Shown: positions 9,803-19,149, counted from the stretch's first letter. The stretch is 64,000 nt of DNA from Chitinophagaceae bacterium (GCA_016706055.1 JADJKL010000003.1:409570-473569), one strand, 5' to 3'. Notes: a model not told the origin generated them from the letters alone. Numbers and translations are program-made.

Positions 9803-12421
9803 TTATATGGAGGTCAAGCTTTCTTCTATTACTTTAATTTTTTCTTCCGCATCTGCTTTTTTCTTTCTTTCTATTTCTATTACTTCAGGCTTTGCATTCT
9901 GGACAAATTTTTCATTGCTGAGCTTTTTGTCAACTGAAATAAGAAAGCCTTTCAGGTAATCCAGGTCTTTTTGTAATTGTTGCTTTTGGGAACTGGTGTC
10001 AAGTTCTGTAGTCGTCTCAATAAAGATTTTATCTTTTTGTACAACAACAGTTATGCTATTGGTGATATTGTCTGATGTATAACTAATAGATTCTGCATTT
10101 ACCTGTTTCAATAAAATGTTTTCAATGGCAGCGTACACATTTTTATTTTCAGATTGAATATGCAGCTTGATTGTATCCTTCGGTTTTAATTGATTCTTGT
10201 TTCTTGCATCACGGATAGCTGTAATAACTTCTTTGAGGAAAGTAGCATCTGACAGAATAGAGGGTACTGTATTTTTTACAGCAGGATATTGCTTTACCGT
10301 CAGGTCGTCTTTTCTTTCTTTTAACTGATGATAAATTTCTTCTGTAACAAATGGCATGAAGGGATGTAGCAATTGCATTAACTCTTCAAAGTAAATGAGT
10401 GTCTTTTCATAAACTGCCTTATCAATCGGCTGTTCAAATCCCGGCTTTACCCATTCCAGATACCAGCTACAGAAATCATCCCAAATAAGTGAATAGATAG
10501 TTTTTAAAGCAGCACTTAAATTGAAATCTTTAAATTGATTGTCTAATTCAGTTCTTACTTCATTCAATCTATTCTCAAACCAGTCAACTGCAAAACTCCT
10601 GACTCCTGACTCCTGACTTCCGACTCGACCTTCCCACATTTTTATCAACTTTAATGCATTCCACATTTTATTGATAAAAAAACGTCCTTGCTCATTACCT
10701 GCCTGATCCCACATTAAATCATTTCCTGCCGGAGAAGAAATCATAATGCCAAAACGAACAGCATCGGCACCATCTTTTTCAATCATTTGCAATAAATCAG
10801 GAGAGTTGCCTAATTGCTTAGCCATTTTTCTTCCCTGCTTATCCCGAACTATTCCGGTAAAATAAACTTCGTTAAAAGGTTTTTCACCTTTGTATTCAAA
10901 GCCCGCCATTATCATTCTGGCAACCCAGAAGAAAATGATTTCGGGTGCCGTTACTATTGTATTAGTAGGATAGTAGTAATTAACTTCTTTGTTGTTTGGG
11001 TTGCTATAACCTTTAAACACTTCAAAAGGCCATAACCAACTGGAGAACCAGGTGTCTAAGCAATCTTCATCTTGTTTTAATTGGGCATCAGCAATTGAGA
11101 ATTGCTCGTTGAACATTTTCTTTGCTTCTTCTTCTGTTGCTGCTACAACAAACCTTCCTTCACTATCGTACCATGCAGGTATTCTATGTCCCCACCAAAG
11201 CTGACGGCTTATGCACCAGTCTTTAATATTTTCCATCCAATGGCGATATAAGTTCTTAAACTTAGCAGGATAGAATTTTATTTCATCATCATTAACTGAT
11301 GTTAGTGCAGGCCCGGATATTTTTTTCATATCCACCCACCATTGCAAGGATAATCTTGGTTCTACTACTTCGTTTGTTCTTTCAGAATATCCAACTTCGC
11401 TGGTATAGTCTTCTGTTTTTAGTAGGAAACCTTTTTCTTCTAATTCAATTGCAATTTTCTTTCTTGCTGCAAAACGATCTTCGCCAATATAAATTTGTGC
11501 TTCGGCATTCAGTGTCCCATCTTCATTAAATATATCTACAACTTCAAGATTATGTTTTTGCCCAAGTTGATTATCATTCATATCATGGGCAGGAGTTACT
11601 TTCAATGCTCCTGTACCAAAATCCATTGTTACATATTCATCTGTAATAATGGGAATTCTCCGGTTTATTAAAGGAACAAAAGCAAATTTGCCATGCAAAT
11701 GTTTGTATCGTTCATCGTCAGGATGTACACAAATGGCAGTGTCACCCATTATTGTTTCGGGTCTTACTGTAGCAATGCTGATGTACTCTTCTTTATCAAC
11801 ATCTAATTTATATTTTAAGTGATAAAGTTTTTGCTGTGTTTCTTTTCGTATTACTTCTTCATCACTCAAAGCAGTTTTTGCCTTTACATCCCAGTTTATC
11901 ATCCGCTTGCCACGGTAGATAAATCCTTTATTATGTAAATCGATAAAAACATTAATTACTGATTGGTAATAATCAGGATCCATAGTAAAACTGGTACGAT
12001 CCCAATCAAGGCTGCAACCCATTTTCTTTAACTGCTGCAAAATGATGCCACCATATTTTTCTTTCCATTCCCAGGCATATTTTAAAAAGTCTTCTCTGCT
12101 AAGCGATGATTTTGCAATTCCTCTTTCCCTGAGCATCTGTACCACTTTTGCTTCAGTTGCAATTGATGCATGGTCTGTTCCCGGCACCCAGCAGGCATTT
12201 TTTCCCTGCATTCTTGCACGGCGGATAAGAATATCTTGTATTGTATTATTAAGGCAATGCCCCATATGCAACACACCTGTTACATTGGGCGGAGGAATAA
12301 CAATAGTGTAAGGCTCACGGTCATCCGGCTCACTATGAAAGTAATTTTTATCGAGCCAATGCTGATACCATTTTTGTTCTGTAGATTGATGATCGAAGTT
12401 TTTGCTCAGTTCCATACCCAT
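9803..12421 (-). CDS. valS: Valyl-tRNA synthetase
   Basis: 872 residues, within the range for class I ValRS. The HIGH motif appears as HMGH (residues 52-55) and the KMSKS loop as KMAKQLGNS near residue 532, with Ala in place of the first Ser. The editing domain and the C-terminal coiled coil rich in Lys and Glu are both present. It charges tRNA-Val and edits mischarged Thr. An odd segment near residues 598-609 (GSQESGVRS) is encoded by an in-frame heptanucleotide tandem repeat that looks like an insertion at a tolerant surface site. The gene converges on the peptidase/propeller gene. Confidence 0.97.
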   Translation of the reverse strand: MGMELSKNFDHQSTEQKWYQHWLDKNYFHSEPDDREPYTIVIPPPNVTGVLHMGHCLNNTIQDILIRRARMQGKNACWVPGTDHASIATEAKVVQMLRERGIAKSSLSREDFLKYAWEWKEKYGGIILQQLKKMGCSLDWDRTSFTMDPDYYQSVINVFIDLHNKGFIYRGKRMINWDVKAKTALSDEEVIRKETQQKLYHLKYKLDVDKEEYISIATVRPETIMGDTAICVHPDDERYKHLHGKFAFVPLINRRIPIITDEYVTMDFGTGALKVTPAHDMNDNQLGQKHNLEVVDIFNEDGTLNAEAQIYIGEDRFAARKKIAIELEEKGFLLKTEDYTSEVGYSERTNEVVEPRLSLQWWVDMKKISGPALTSVNDDEIKFYPAKFKNLYRHWMENIKDWCISRQLWWGHRIPAWYDSEGRFVVAATEEEAKKMFNEQFSIADAQLKQDEDCLDTWFSSWLWPFEVFKGYSNPNNKEVNYYYPTNTIVTAPEIIFFWVARMIMAGFEYKGEKPFNEVYFTGIVRDKQGRKMAKQLGNSPDLLQMIEKDGADAVRFGIMISSPAGNDLMWDQAGNEQGRFFINKMWNALKLIKMWEGRVGSQESGVRSFAVDWFENRLNEVRTELDNQFKDFNLSAALKTIYSLIWDDFCSWYLEWVKPGFEQPIDKAVYEKTLIYFEELMQLLHPFMPFVTEEIYHQLKERKDDLTVKQYPAVKNTVPSILSDATFLKEVITAIRDARNKNQLKPKDTIKLHIQSENKNVYAAIENILLKQVNAESISYTSDNITNSITVVVQKDKIFIETTTELDTSSQKQQLQKDLDYLKGFLISVDKKLSNEKFVQNAKPEVIEIERKKKADAEEKIKVIEESLTSI
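10595..10627. repeat. Heptanucleotide tandem repeat inside valS
   Basis: Three exact copies of ACTCCTG, then a diverged ACTTCCG and a partial ACTCG. The stretch lies in frame inside valS and codes for GSQESGVRS on the minus strand. It is short-sequence tandem repeat material normally seen between genes. Confidence 0.85.
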
Positions 12422-12480
12422 TCACTCGCTGCTTTATTTTTTTGAATCAGATACCCTCCAATTCTATGCAGCTAAGGCGG

Positions 12481-12511
12481 CAAATTTACCGGGTTTTGCG
12501 TAGATAGCGAA
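12481..12511 (-). promoter_or_regulatory. valS promoter
   Basis: On the minus strand TAAATTTG (12488 to 12481) matches the -7 consensus TAnnTTTG. It is preceded after 19 bp by TTCG, close to the -33 TTTG. The leader to the valS ATG would be about 55 nt. Confidence 0.55.
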
Positions 12512-12622
12512 ACGTTTAGCCTGAAGATGAAAACGTTTATGCGGCTAATGGCATAAACTTTCTATATTCGCAATGACCCAGCTGAGAATTAGTTATGGTC
12601 AAAAATATTTTAAAAATCAAAT

Positions 12623-13354
12623 ATGAAAAGAGAGTTATCATCCTGGTTTAGCCCGTCTTTAAACAAGGAAATGCCAATTGCCGCTTATGGTGATTATGGG
12701 TTTGCCCTTTTGCTGATACCTACTGCAGCTGCTGATTATCTTGAGTATGAACGTTTTCAATTGATGGATCATTTAGCTCCATTTATAGATAGCGGAAAAG
12801 TGAGAGTATTTTCAATCGATAGTATAAATAATGAGAGCTGGCTAAATAATGAAATGGATCCTAAGCATAAATCAATGCGTCAACAAGCATGGAATAGTTA
12901 TGTGTTTGACGAGGTAATTCCATTTATCCGCACTAACACAAGTCAGGAAACTCCGATAATTACTTGTGGAGCCTCATTTGGTGCACTGCATAGCATGAAC
13001 CTTTTTTTAAAGCGGCCTGATTTGATAAATGGAGTAATTGCCATGAGTGGCGTTTACGATTTATCAGAATATACAAAAGGATATTTTGATGATGATGCCT
13101 ATTTCAATAGCCCATGGCATTATATGCAGAATCTTACCGACAATAATATGCTGGAGCAAATAAGACAAAGCAAGCATATCCATATTCTCAGTGGTAGCGG
13201 TAATTATGAAGATCCTGCTGCCAGCGGCAAATTTGCGAAAGTGCTATACGATAAAGGGATCTGGTACGAACTTGATATTTGGGGAGCGGATTGGCCGCAT
13301 GACTGGAACACCTGGCGGGAAATGTTGCCTAAATATCTTGAAACAAGGTTTTGA
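12623..13354 (+). CDS. Alpha/beta-hydrolase-fold esterase-like protein
   Basis: 243 residues without a signal peptide. The nucleophile elbow is GASFGA (GxSxG) with Ser118, in the sequence ITCGASFGALHSMN typical of the esterase D/PHB-depolymerase-like group. A likely acid and His follow: the tail has GADWPHDWNTW, where the His would complete the triad. The family hydrolyses small esters or thioesters, or cleaves acyl groups from sugars. The substrate cannot be read from the sequence. The gene converges on aat with a 14 bp gap and stands alone on its strand. Confidence 0.75.
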   Translation: MKRELSSWFSPSLNKEMPIAAYGDYGFALLLIPTAAADYLEYERFQLMDHLAPFIDSGKVRVFSIDSINNESWLNNEMDPKHKSMRQQAWNSYVFDEVIPFIRTNTSQETPIITCGASFGALHSMNLFLKRPDLINGVIAMSGVYDLSEYTKGYFDDDAYFNSPWHYMQNLTDNNMLEQIRQSKHIHILSGSGNYEDPAASGKFAKVLYDKGIWYELDIWGADWPHDWNTWREMLPKYLETRF

Positions 13355-13368
13355 TTTCTATGGTTGAT

Positions 13369-14025
13369 TTAATCGGGAACCAAATCATTTAACTTCTTAA
13401 TGAAATCTTCCCGGTCAATCATTTTTGCGCCAAGACTTTCTAGGTATTCTGTGTACACCTGACAATCAATTAAGGCAACACCTTCATTTTTTAAATATTG
13501 TACATATCGGATGAAAGCATAGCGGGATGCATGACTGGCTTTACTAAACATACTTTCTCCAAAAAACACTTTTCCTAAACGGATGCCATAAAGGCCGCCA
13601 ACCAGTTTATTATCTTTCCAAACTTCGGCACTATGGGCATAACCAAGCTCATGTAATTTACAGTAAGCATTTTCCACTTCATCTGTAATCCATGTTCCTT
13701 CCTGTCCCGGACGTTTTATTTCTTTACATTGATTAATTACATCCTTAAAAGCTTCGTTAATGGTAAATTCAAATTCATTTCTTTCCAATAAAGGTTTGAT
13801 TGTCTTGTTGATTTTTAATTCATGAGGAAGAAGAATAAAACGAGGATTGGGACACCACCATAAAATGTCTTCGCCTTCATACCAGGGAAAGATTCCGCTT
13901 TTGTAAGCCAATAATAAACGTTTGGTAGAAAGGTCGCCGCCTAAAGCTAAAAGGCCATCGGGTTCTGCAAGATGTACAGGTGGAAATTTCAATTCTGCAT
14001 CGAGGGCAAATAAAGGCATTGGCAA
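13369..14025 (-). CDS. aat: Leucyl/phenylalanyl-tRNA--protein transferase
   Basis: 218 residues, the usual length. It includes the family blocks FPPVHLAEPDGLLALGGDLS, FPWYEGEDILWWCPNPR, the GTWITDEV segment and GGLYGIRLGKVFFGESMFS. The enzyme transfers Leu or Phe from aminoacyl-tRNA to proteins with N-terminal Arg or Lys, which makes them N-degron substrates. It lies 9 bp downstream of clpS on the same strand, so the enzyme that creates the degron and the adaptor that reads it are made together. Confidence 0.96.
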   Translation of the reverse strand: MPMPLFALDAELKFPPVHLAEPDGLLALGGDLSTKRLLLAYKSGIFPWYEGEDILWWCPNPRFILLPHELKINKTIKPLLERNEFEFTINEAFKDVINQCKEIKRPGQEGTWITDEVENAYCKLHELGYAHSAEVWKDNKLVGGLYGIRLGKVFFGESMFSKASHASRYAFIRYVQYLKNEGVALIDCQVYTEYLESLGAKMIDREDFIKKLNDLVPD

Positions 14026-14034
14026 AGATGTAGA

Positions 14035-14346
14035 TTATCCTGCTAAAACTTCTACAGTAGCATTAATACCTCTTTCAGTTATAGCATCGCATAATGGCTT
14101 CAAATCATCAAAAGAGCCATTTTTTACAGCATACTTTCCGCTGTGATGAATAATATAAGAGCATTGCTCTGCCTGTTCGAAAGAGTGGCCGCAAACCTCC
14201 ATCAAAGTTTCAATTACCCACTCAAAAGTGTTTACTTCATCATTCCAGACAACAAGATGGCATGGATCTTCTGTTAAAGTAAGTGTATCCACATCAGCTT
14301 GCTCATCAGTGTTTGTATTGTATGTAGAATTTATCATTAATGACAA
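14035..14346 (-). CDS. clpS: ATP-dependent Clp protease adaptor ClpS
   Basis: 103 residues. The core contains the ClpS signature VVWNDEVNTFEWVIETL followed by CGHSFEQAEQ and the HHSGKYAV block. The N-terminal extension is acidic and flexible, as expected for the tail that enters ClpA/ClpC. ClpS delivers N-degron proteins to the Clp ATPase. It is the first gene of the clpS-aat operon and diverges from the SET-domain gene across a 150 bp spacer. Confidence 0.95.
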   Translation of the reverse strand: MSLMINSTYNTNTDEQADVDTLTLTEDPCHLVVWNDEVNTFEWVIETLMEVCGHSFEQAEQCSYIIHHSGKYAVKNGSFDDLKPLCDAITERGINATVEVLAG

Positions 14347-14461
14347 AAATAAAAAATAATTAGCAGAAATAATGCTATAACCCTGTCTCAGGTTTTTGCT
14401 ATCCGGAAAAATAGCGGATGATTTGCCTGCTTTTACTATATTATAGTATTGCTCAGACCAT

Positions 14462-14469
14462 TATCTTTG
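14462..14469 (+). promoter_or_regulatory. -7 promoter element for SET-domain gene
   Basis: TATCTTTG fits TAnnTTTG and lies 26 bp upstream of the ATG at 14496. A matching -33 element is not obvious. Confidence 0.4.
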
Positions 14470-14495
14470 CCGCTCTTTAAAAAGATTAACCCATT

Positions 14496-14957
14496 ATGGC
14501 TTTATTAGAAAAGAAAATTGAGATTAAGTTATCACAATTGCCTAACGCAGGCAATGGATTGTTTGCGACAGAATTTATTCCAAAGAATACACGGATAGTA
14601 GAATATAAAGGAAAGATAACTACCTGGAAAGAGGTGGATGATAACGATGGAAATAATGGTTACATCTATTATGTAAAACGTCATCATGTTATTGATGCAA
14701 GCGGACACCCCTCAGCATTGGCCAGATATGCTAATGATGCAAAAGGATTACAAAGAGTAAAGGGAATAAAAAACAATTCAGAATATGTAGAGGAAGGGTT
14801 AAAAGTTTTTATAGAAGCAAAAAGGGATATTCCTGCCGGTGAAGAGATACTGGTTGAATACGGTAAAGAATATTGGGACGTCATTCGTCACAATCATAAA
14901 GTAGAAGAAGATCGTAAAAGACTTCGGGAGCAAAAAAATAAAAAAGTGCTTGCTTAG
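14496..14957 (+). CDS. SET-domain protein (putative protein lysine methyltransferase)
   Basis: 153 residues, essentially a bare SET domain. It shows the N-terminal GNGLFATEFIPKNTRIVEYKG block, a central YANDAKG segment in place of the usual RFxNHSC, and the C-terminal GEEILVEYGKEYW with the conserved Tyr. SET proteins transfer methyl from SAM to lysine; small bacterial forms modify ribosomal or histone-like proteins. There is no post-SET Cys cluster. The C-terminus is a basic helix. No neighbour suggests a target. Confidence 0.85.
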   Translation: MALLEKKIEIKLSQLPNAGNGLFATEFIPKNTRIVEYKGKITTWKEVDDNDGNNGYIYYVKRHHVIDASGHPSALARYANDAKGLQRVKGIKNNSEYVEEGLKVFIEAKRDIPAGEEILVEYGKEYWDVIRHNHKVEEDRKRLREQKNKKVLA

Positions 14958-15041
14958 TCTGTAAGTTTTTTAGTCAGACATTCATTGTCCAGAATTATTT
15001 CTTTTTTAAATCCCATTTTAAACAAAAATTTCTCATGTTGC

Positions 15042-15590
15042 TTATTGGCGACAACCTTGTAGTATTTTTTGAATACCTTTTGACAGCAGGAATTGTTTTT
15101 CCTTTTCAAAAATGAACTTTCCTACTTTATAATCCCTGTATTTTGCTACGGTATAATTAAGAATGACTTGTGCTGTGCCATCATCCGAAAGTTTTGTGCT
15201 GAAGGTATTAGCGATAACAAGATCTCTTAGCACAACAAAATTCAGATTGCCTTCCAGTTGTTCTCTTTTAAATGCAGGAAAATAGAAAGCAATGTCATTT
15301 TCATAAAATTGGAGAAAACGTTCAACCATTATACCGCCGGTTCCAAATTCGAGTATTTCAAAAAGCTCTTTACGATTGTAAATGCGAAACAGAAAATAAA
15401 CGTTGATGCATAATAATAATACATTGGTGAGAATTACCGGCATAGCACCAAGCACCACACCATAAATGATAAATGCAATGTTCCCGGAAAAGTTCAGCCA
15501 GCGAAACTTGATATCATTATTAACCAGCAGGCCGAAAGCCAATAGCAAAGTGGCGAGATAACCAAACCATGGAGCTATTTCTTGTAACAT
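15042..15590 (-). CDS. Membrane protein with YgjV-like N-terminus
   Basis: 182 residues. Three hydrophobic helices (about 9-24, 32-52 and 54-72) resemble the YgjV/Imp inner-membrane family, with GYLATLLLAFGLL and RWLNFSGNIAFIIYGV. A soluble C-terminal part of about 110 residues follows. It has mixed alpha/beta character and ends in a basic helix. Homologues in Bacteroidota are uncharacterised. The gene stands alone between the SET gene (convergent) and a lumazine-binding-like gene upstream on the same strand. Confidence 0.6.
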   Translation of the reverse strand: MLQEIAPWFGYLATLLLAFGLLVNNDIKFRWLNFSGNIAFIIYGVVLGAMPVILTNVLLLCINVYFLFRIYNRKELFEILEFGTGGIMVERFLQFYENDIAFYFPAFKREQLEGNLNFVVLRDLVIANTFSTKLSDDGTAQVILNYTVAKYRDYKVGKFIFEKEKQFLLSKGIQKILQGCRQ

Positions 15591-15641
15591 GTTGCAATGT
15601 TACAAACAGATCTGCTATCTTATAATTTTTATTAAAGAAAT

Positions 15642-16079
15642 CTATTGCTGAAGCGGCCCTTCCCATATCACCTGTTCTATCATCCATTGATTATTCTGCT
15701 TAGAAAGAAGTATATAATCTGTTCCCCACCAGGCGGTAACCTTTACGTTAGCTATTGAGTTCAAAATATCTAAAATTTCAACTTTTTTAAGTGCATCAGG
15801 TTTGGCAAAATTCTTTTTTTCAAACACTTTTTTTGCATAATCAATTGCTTGGCGCCAGGTCATTTGTCCATCAGGCTCGTAGTTACCCGAAGTTTTATTT
15901 TTCCAGAAGCCAATTTTGTACAATGATGGTTTCAGGCAGCGGATCAATTTGGTTGTATCGCCTTCATAAAATCCTTCAATATAATCAAGACAGGCTCTTT
16001 CCACCTTGTCTCTTGATTCTTGGGCAGCAGATGATAAGCCTAAAAAGCACAAAAGAATAACAGGGACTATCTTTTTCAT
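15642..16079 (-). CDS. Secreted NTF2-like (putative lumazine-binding) protein
   Basis: 145 residues with a signal peptide of about 18 residues ending SSAAQ. The mature protein begins ESRDKVERACLDYIEGFYEGDTTKL, a typical start for the SnoaL/NTF2-like 'putative lumazine-binding' family, and ends with the IANVKVTAWWGTDYILL...WMIEQVIWEG strands of that fold. The fold forms a small cone-shaped binding pocket. The ligand is unknown and catalysis is uncertain. It lies 51 bp upstream of the YgjV-like gene. Confidence 0.7.
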   Translation of the reverse strand: MKKIVPVILLCFLGLSSAAQESRDKVERACLDYIEGFYEGDTTKLIRCLKPSLYKIGFWKNKTSGNYEPDGQMTWRQAIDYAKKVFEKKNFAKPDALKKVEILDILNSIANVKVTAWWGTDYILLSKQNNQWMIEQVIWEGPLQQ

Positions 16080-16243
16080 TGCATTTGGTTTTATACTTTA
16101 AGGTACTATACAATTCCCCGAAAGGATGACCACTCATGTAAAAGATACAATAGAACTCTTTGCCCATGTTTGAAAAGGGTTACTTATAATGACTTATGGA
16201 CTTCAATAAGTTTATCTTACTTGTTATACATTTGGACTCTTCT

Positions 16244-17305
16244 ATGCAATATAAATTTCTCGAAATACTACGATGCCCGGTTTCCAAAGCAAAACTTCGG
16301 TTTGAACTTATCTCTGAATTTACAAAGGCTTATAACAACATAGAGATAGTGGAAATAAAAGAAGGCCTCTTGTTTTCTGAAGCAGGATTTGTTTTTCCCG
16401 TAATAGACGGTATTCCCAGGTTGCTAGTAGAATCCATGTTTGACTACAGTGATTTCCTTGAAAAAAAATTGTCGGGATTTATTGAATTAAGAAAGCAACT
16501 TGAAGCTAATTATGCTGACTTATTAAAGTACTGCATCCGAAAGAATAAGAAAACAAAAGCCAGTTTTGCATTTGAATGGAGTTTCCTAAAACCTGAAAAA
16601 AATGATAAGCTCTGGCATGACGATTCCTCACAACTTGCCAATGTATTTCTAAGAGAAACAGGAGAGGAGCAGGGATACTTCAGCAATAAGATTGTTGCTG
16701 ATATTGGCAGTGGTCATGGATTGATGACCAGTACAATCGCAAACATTTCAAAACTTTGCATCGGGGCAGAAATAAGTAAAGCTGTCGAGCTGGCCTATGT
16801 ACGAAATAAAAATAGCAATGCCTGGTATATACAGGCTGACCTACAATTTCTTCCTTTTGAAGAATCATCTTTCGATTTGTTGTATTCCAGCGGCGTCATC
16901 CATCATACAAACGATACAGAGAAATCCCTTTCATTGATTGAAACAATAATAAAGGAAGGCGGTAAGGCATGTCTCTGGCTTTATCATCCGCAAAAAAATA
17001 TATTGCACAGGTTAATGATGTTGCTAAGAAGATTTACACGAAGACTACCAATTAAAGTTGCACTTGTGTTTTTATTGATCTTCGTTTTTCCTTTTACCTT
17101 TCTTATTAAAAAAATAAAGAACCGGAATGCTCCCAACTTTAGGGAAGAGATGATTGACCTGCTGGATGGCTTCACACCTGAATTTCGGTTTGAGGTTTCG
17201 TATGATGAGGCAAAACGATGGCTGAAAAAAAGAAACTATACAGATATTACTCTTACAACTACTAGCCAATATGGGTTTTCCATTACTGGGGTAAAAAAAA
17301 CTTAA
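16244..17305 (+). CDS. Class I SAM-dependent methyltransferase with Trm112-like N-terminus
   Basis: An in-frame ATG at 16196 exists, but the ATG at 16244 fits the family better because the protein then begins MQYKFLEILRCPVSKAKL, a Trm112-like start (353 residues). The methyltransferase core has ADIGSGHGLMTS (SAM motif I), a motif II acidic strand and YSSGVIHHTNDTEKSL, typical of methyltransf_11. A hydrophobic helix near the C-terminus suggests membrane association. Similar proteins occur in surface polysaccharide and small-molecule pathways; the substrate is unknown. It converges on a GNAT gene with no gap. Confidence 0.8.
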   Translation: MQYKFLEILRCPVSKAKLRFELISEFTKAYNNIEIVEIKEGLLFSEAGFVFPVIDGIPRLLVESMFDYSDFLEKKLSGFIELRKQLEANYADLLKYCIRKNKKTKASFAFEWSFLKPEKNDKLWHDDSSQLANVFLRETGEEQGYFSNKIVADIGSGHGLMTSTIANISKLCIGAEISKAVELAYVRNKNSNAWYIQADLQFLPFEESSFDLLYSSGVIHHTNDTEKSLSLIETIIKEGGKACLWLYHPQKNILHRLMMLLRRFTRRLPIKVALVFLLIFVFPFTFLIKKIKNRNAPNFREEMIDLLDGFTPEFRFEVSYDEAKRWLKKRNYTDITLTTTSQYGFSITGVKKT

Positions 17306-17818
17306 TCACATCTTCTTTTCCATAATAGCAAACTCAATGGGTTGTGTGGGAATACCAAAGCGGTTATCAGCTGGCAAGGGTTTTGTTTCGCCAGTTTTGT
17401 AATAGCCTAATCGTTCGTACCAGGCCACTAGTTCTTGCCGAACGGAGATTACATTCATAAAAATGCAGTAGCAGTTATTTTCTTTGGCAAAAGTTTCGGA
17501 GGCATACATCAATTGCTTGCCAATGCCACCAGCTTGTAGCATTGGAGAAACGGTCAACATGCCAAGATATAAACCTCTTTCTTGAATATCCAGATAAACA
17601 GAACCGATGATTTTGTTTTTCTCATCGACAAACTTCAATACAGTAGCATTTGGATTACTCATCAGTTCTGTAAGCATAGCTACATCTGTACGCATTGCAC
17701 CCACCAGCAGTTCTGCTTCTGTTGTCCACCCTTTTTTAGATGCTTCACCTCTGTAAGCACTATTGATCAGTGGCACTAATTCGGCTATATCTTCTATTGA
17801 TGCTTTTAAAACAGGCAT
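17306..17818 (-). CDS. GNAT family N-acetyltransferase
   Basis: 170 residues. The acetyl-CoA binding segment is LTVSPMLQAGGIGKQLM, matching V-x-P-x-x-Q/R-x-x-G-x-G/A, and the C-terminal strand includes YERLGYYKTGE. The final KPLPADN and the FAIMEK end are typical of uncharacterised Bacteroidota GNATs that acetylate small amines. Its start overlaps the intergenic region of the DedA gene, so the two are divergent with about 55 bp between starts. Confidence 0.85.
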   Translation of the reverse strand: MPVLKASIEDIAELVPLINSAYRGEASKKGWTTEAELLVGAMRTDVAMLTELMSNPNATVLKFVDEKNKIIGSVYLDIQERGLYLGMLTVSPMLQAGGIGKQLMYASETFAKENNCYCIFMNVISVRQELVAWYERLGYYKTGETKPLPADNRFGIPTQPIEFAIMEKKM

Positions 17819-17873
17819 TAATAAAATTACTTATTTTATATTTGAACAAACCAACAACTGCTTAATCACTCGT

Positions 17874-18527
17874 ATGATCTTTATCGCAAATAACCTTTTA
17901 GCTGTTTTCGATGTAGAAGCACTTATTAGTTATGGTGGTTTGTTTCTTGTATCACTGGTTGTGTTTGGGACTACCGGTTTATTCTTTTGCTTTTTTATTC
18001 CCACAGGTGCTTTCACTTTTACGGCAGGCATTTATACGGCCACCGGCGGAATTCCATATAATATTTACACTGTTTGTAGTTTGTTAGTTATTGCTTCAAT
18101 GCTTGGCAACATTACAGGGTATTGGTTTGGTAAGAAGGCCGGGCCTTTGCTTTACAAAAGAAAAGATTCTCGGTTTTTTAAAAAACAACATCTTGCTACA
18201 GCCAAATCCTTTTATGAAAAGTATGGCTGGCTGGCTCTCACCATGGGTTTGTTCTTGCCTGTTATCAGGACATTTTCGCCAATTGTTTCAGGTATTATTA
18301 AGCTGGAGTTCCGGCGTTTTTTATTGCTTACCTTTTTAGGTTCTCTATTATGGATATTAAGTTTTACACTGGCAGGTTATGCTATTGGTAAAATACCTGC
18401 ATTAAAGCCCTGGCTCAACTATGTTGTAATTGCGTTTCTTATACTGGTTACAATACCGCTGATTATCTGGGTAAGCAAAGAGTTGAAGAGGTTACAGAAA
18501 GTAAATAAAGAGAGTAACAACAGCTAA
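17874..18527 (+). CDS. DedA family membrane protein
   Basis: The start at 17874 (MIFIANNLL) is preferred over 17763, which would overlap the divergent GNAT gene. The protein has 217 residues. It shows the DedA features: F/CFFIPTGAFTFTAG, a cytoplasmic GYWFGKKAGP loop, and LPVIRTFSPIVSGIIKLEFRRF with the conserved Arg residues, plus four or five membrane helices. DedA proteins flip lipid carriers such as undecaprenyl phosphate or phosphatidylethanolamine across the inner membrane. It converges with a lipoprotein gene, overlapping by 4 bp. Confidence 0.88.
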   Translation: MIFIANNLLAVFDVEALISYGGLFLVSLVVFGTTGLFFCFFIPTGAFTFTAGIYTATGGIPYNIYTVCSLLVIASMLGNITGYWFGKKAGPLLYKRKDSRFFKKQHLATAKSFYEKYGWLALTMGLFLPVIRTFSPIVSGIIKLEFRRFLLLTFLGSLLWILSFTLAGYAIGKIPALKPWLNYVVIAFLILVTIPLIIWVSKELKRLQKVNKESNNS

Positions 18528-18931
18528 TCCATCCGTTTAAATACCATGTATGCCTTAGGGCTGTAAAATATATTGATCTTTAATAGCGAATCAGATAGTT
18601 CGATAATTGGAAATTTATCATCTGCTCTGCCAGTATTATTAAGTACTACTGTTTTTCTATCTTCTGCTAATTCATAGTGCTGCTCACCCATAGGCTCTGT
18701 ACTGCCATCTGGTCTTTTAGATGTGGCTTTAAAAATTTTATTGCCAAACCAAAAAGTCATTCCCTTTTGGCTTTCGTGTAGTGCATTCAACATCGAATCT
18801 TGTAAATTAATAGGCTCAGAAGGGTTGTAAGTTTCCATTCTTACATATTCCCATTTACCTACTATAGAAGGTTCTTTTTCTTTTGGATGGCAGGCTGCAA
18901 GCAATACTACGAGGTAAAGAAAGTGTTTCAT
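18524..18931 (-). CDS. Small lipocalin-like lipoprotein, unknown function
   Basis: 135 residues with a lipobox LAAC at residues 11-14, so it is probably a lipoprotein. The mature part begins IVGKWEYVRMET, the style of lipocalin-like/DUF small lipoproteins that start with a G-x-W motif, followed by short beta-strands. No enzymatic motif is visible. It may sit in the outer membrane facing the periplasm. The function is not known. Confidence 0.6.
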   Translation of the reverse strand: MKHFLYLVVLLAACHPKEKEPSIVGKWEYVRMETYNPSEPINLQDSMLNALHESQKGMTFWFGNKIFKATSKRPDGSTEPMGEQHYELAEDRKTVVLNNTGRADDKFPIIELSDSLLKINIFYSPKAYMVFKRMD

Positions 18932-19149
18932 TGATTAAGGTTTATGTATTAAAGATATAGTTTAATTCATTTCGAATTATGAACTAAGACGCTAGTGAGT
19001 TTTACACCGTTTTGCTCTGTTTATCCTAGCCTATGGTTGCCTTCGAGCAATCTGTCTTCAAAAAAATAAAACGACAAATTCCCTTTTCCGCAATATATTT
19101 AAACCATACTGTTGCAAGTTTGTTCAATATTCAATCAAAAAAATATTAT

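Noticed and set aside
12042..12445. Plus-strand frames over the valS 5' end
   Set aside because: Antisense shadows of a well-conserved gene.
17763..17873. Longer N-terminus for the DedA protein
   Set aside because: The extra 37 residues overlap the divergent GNAT gene and are not DedA-like.
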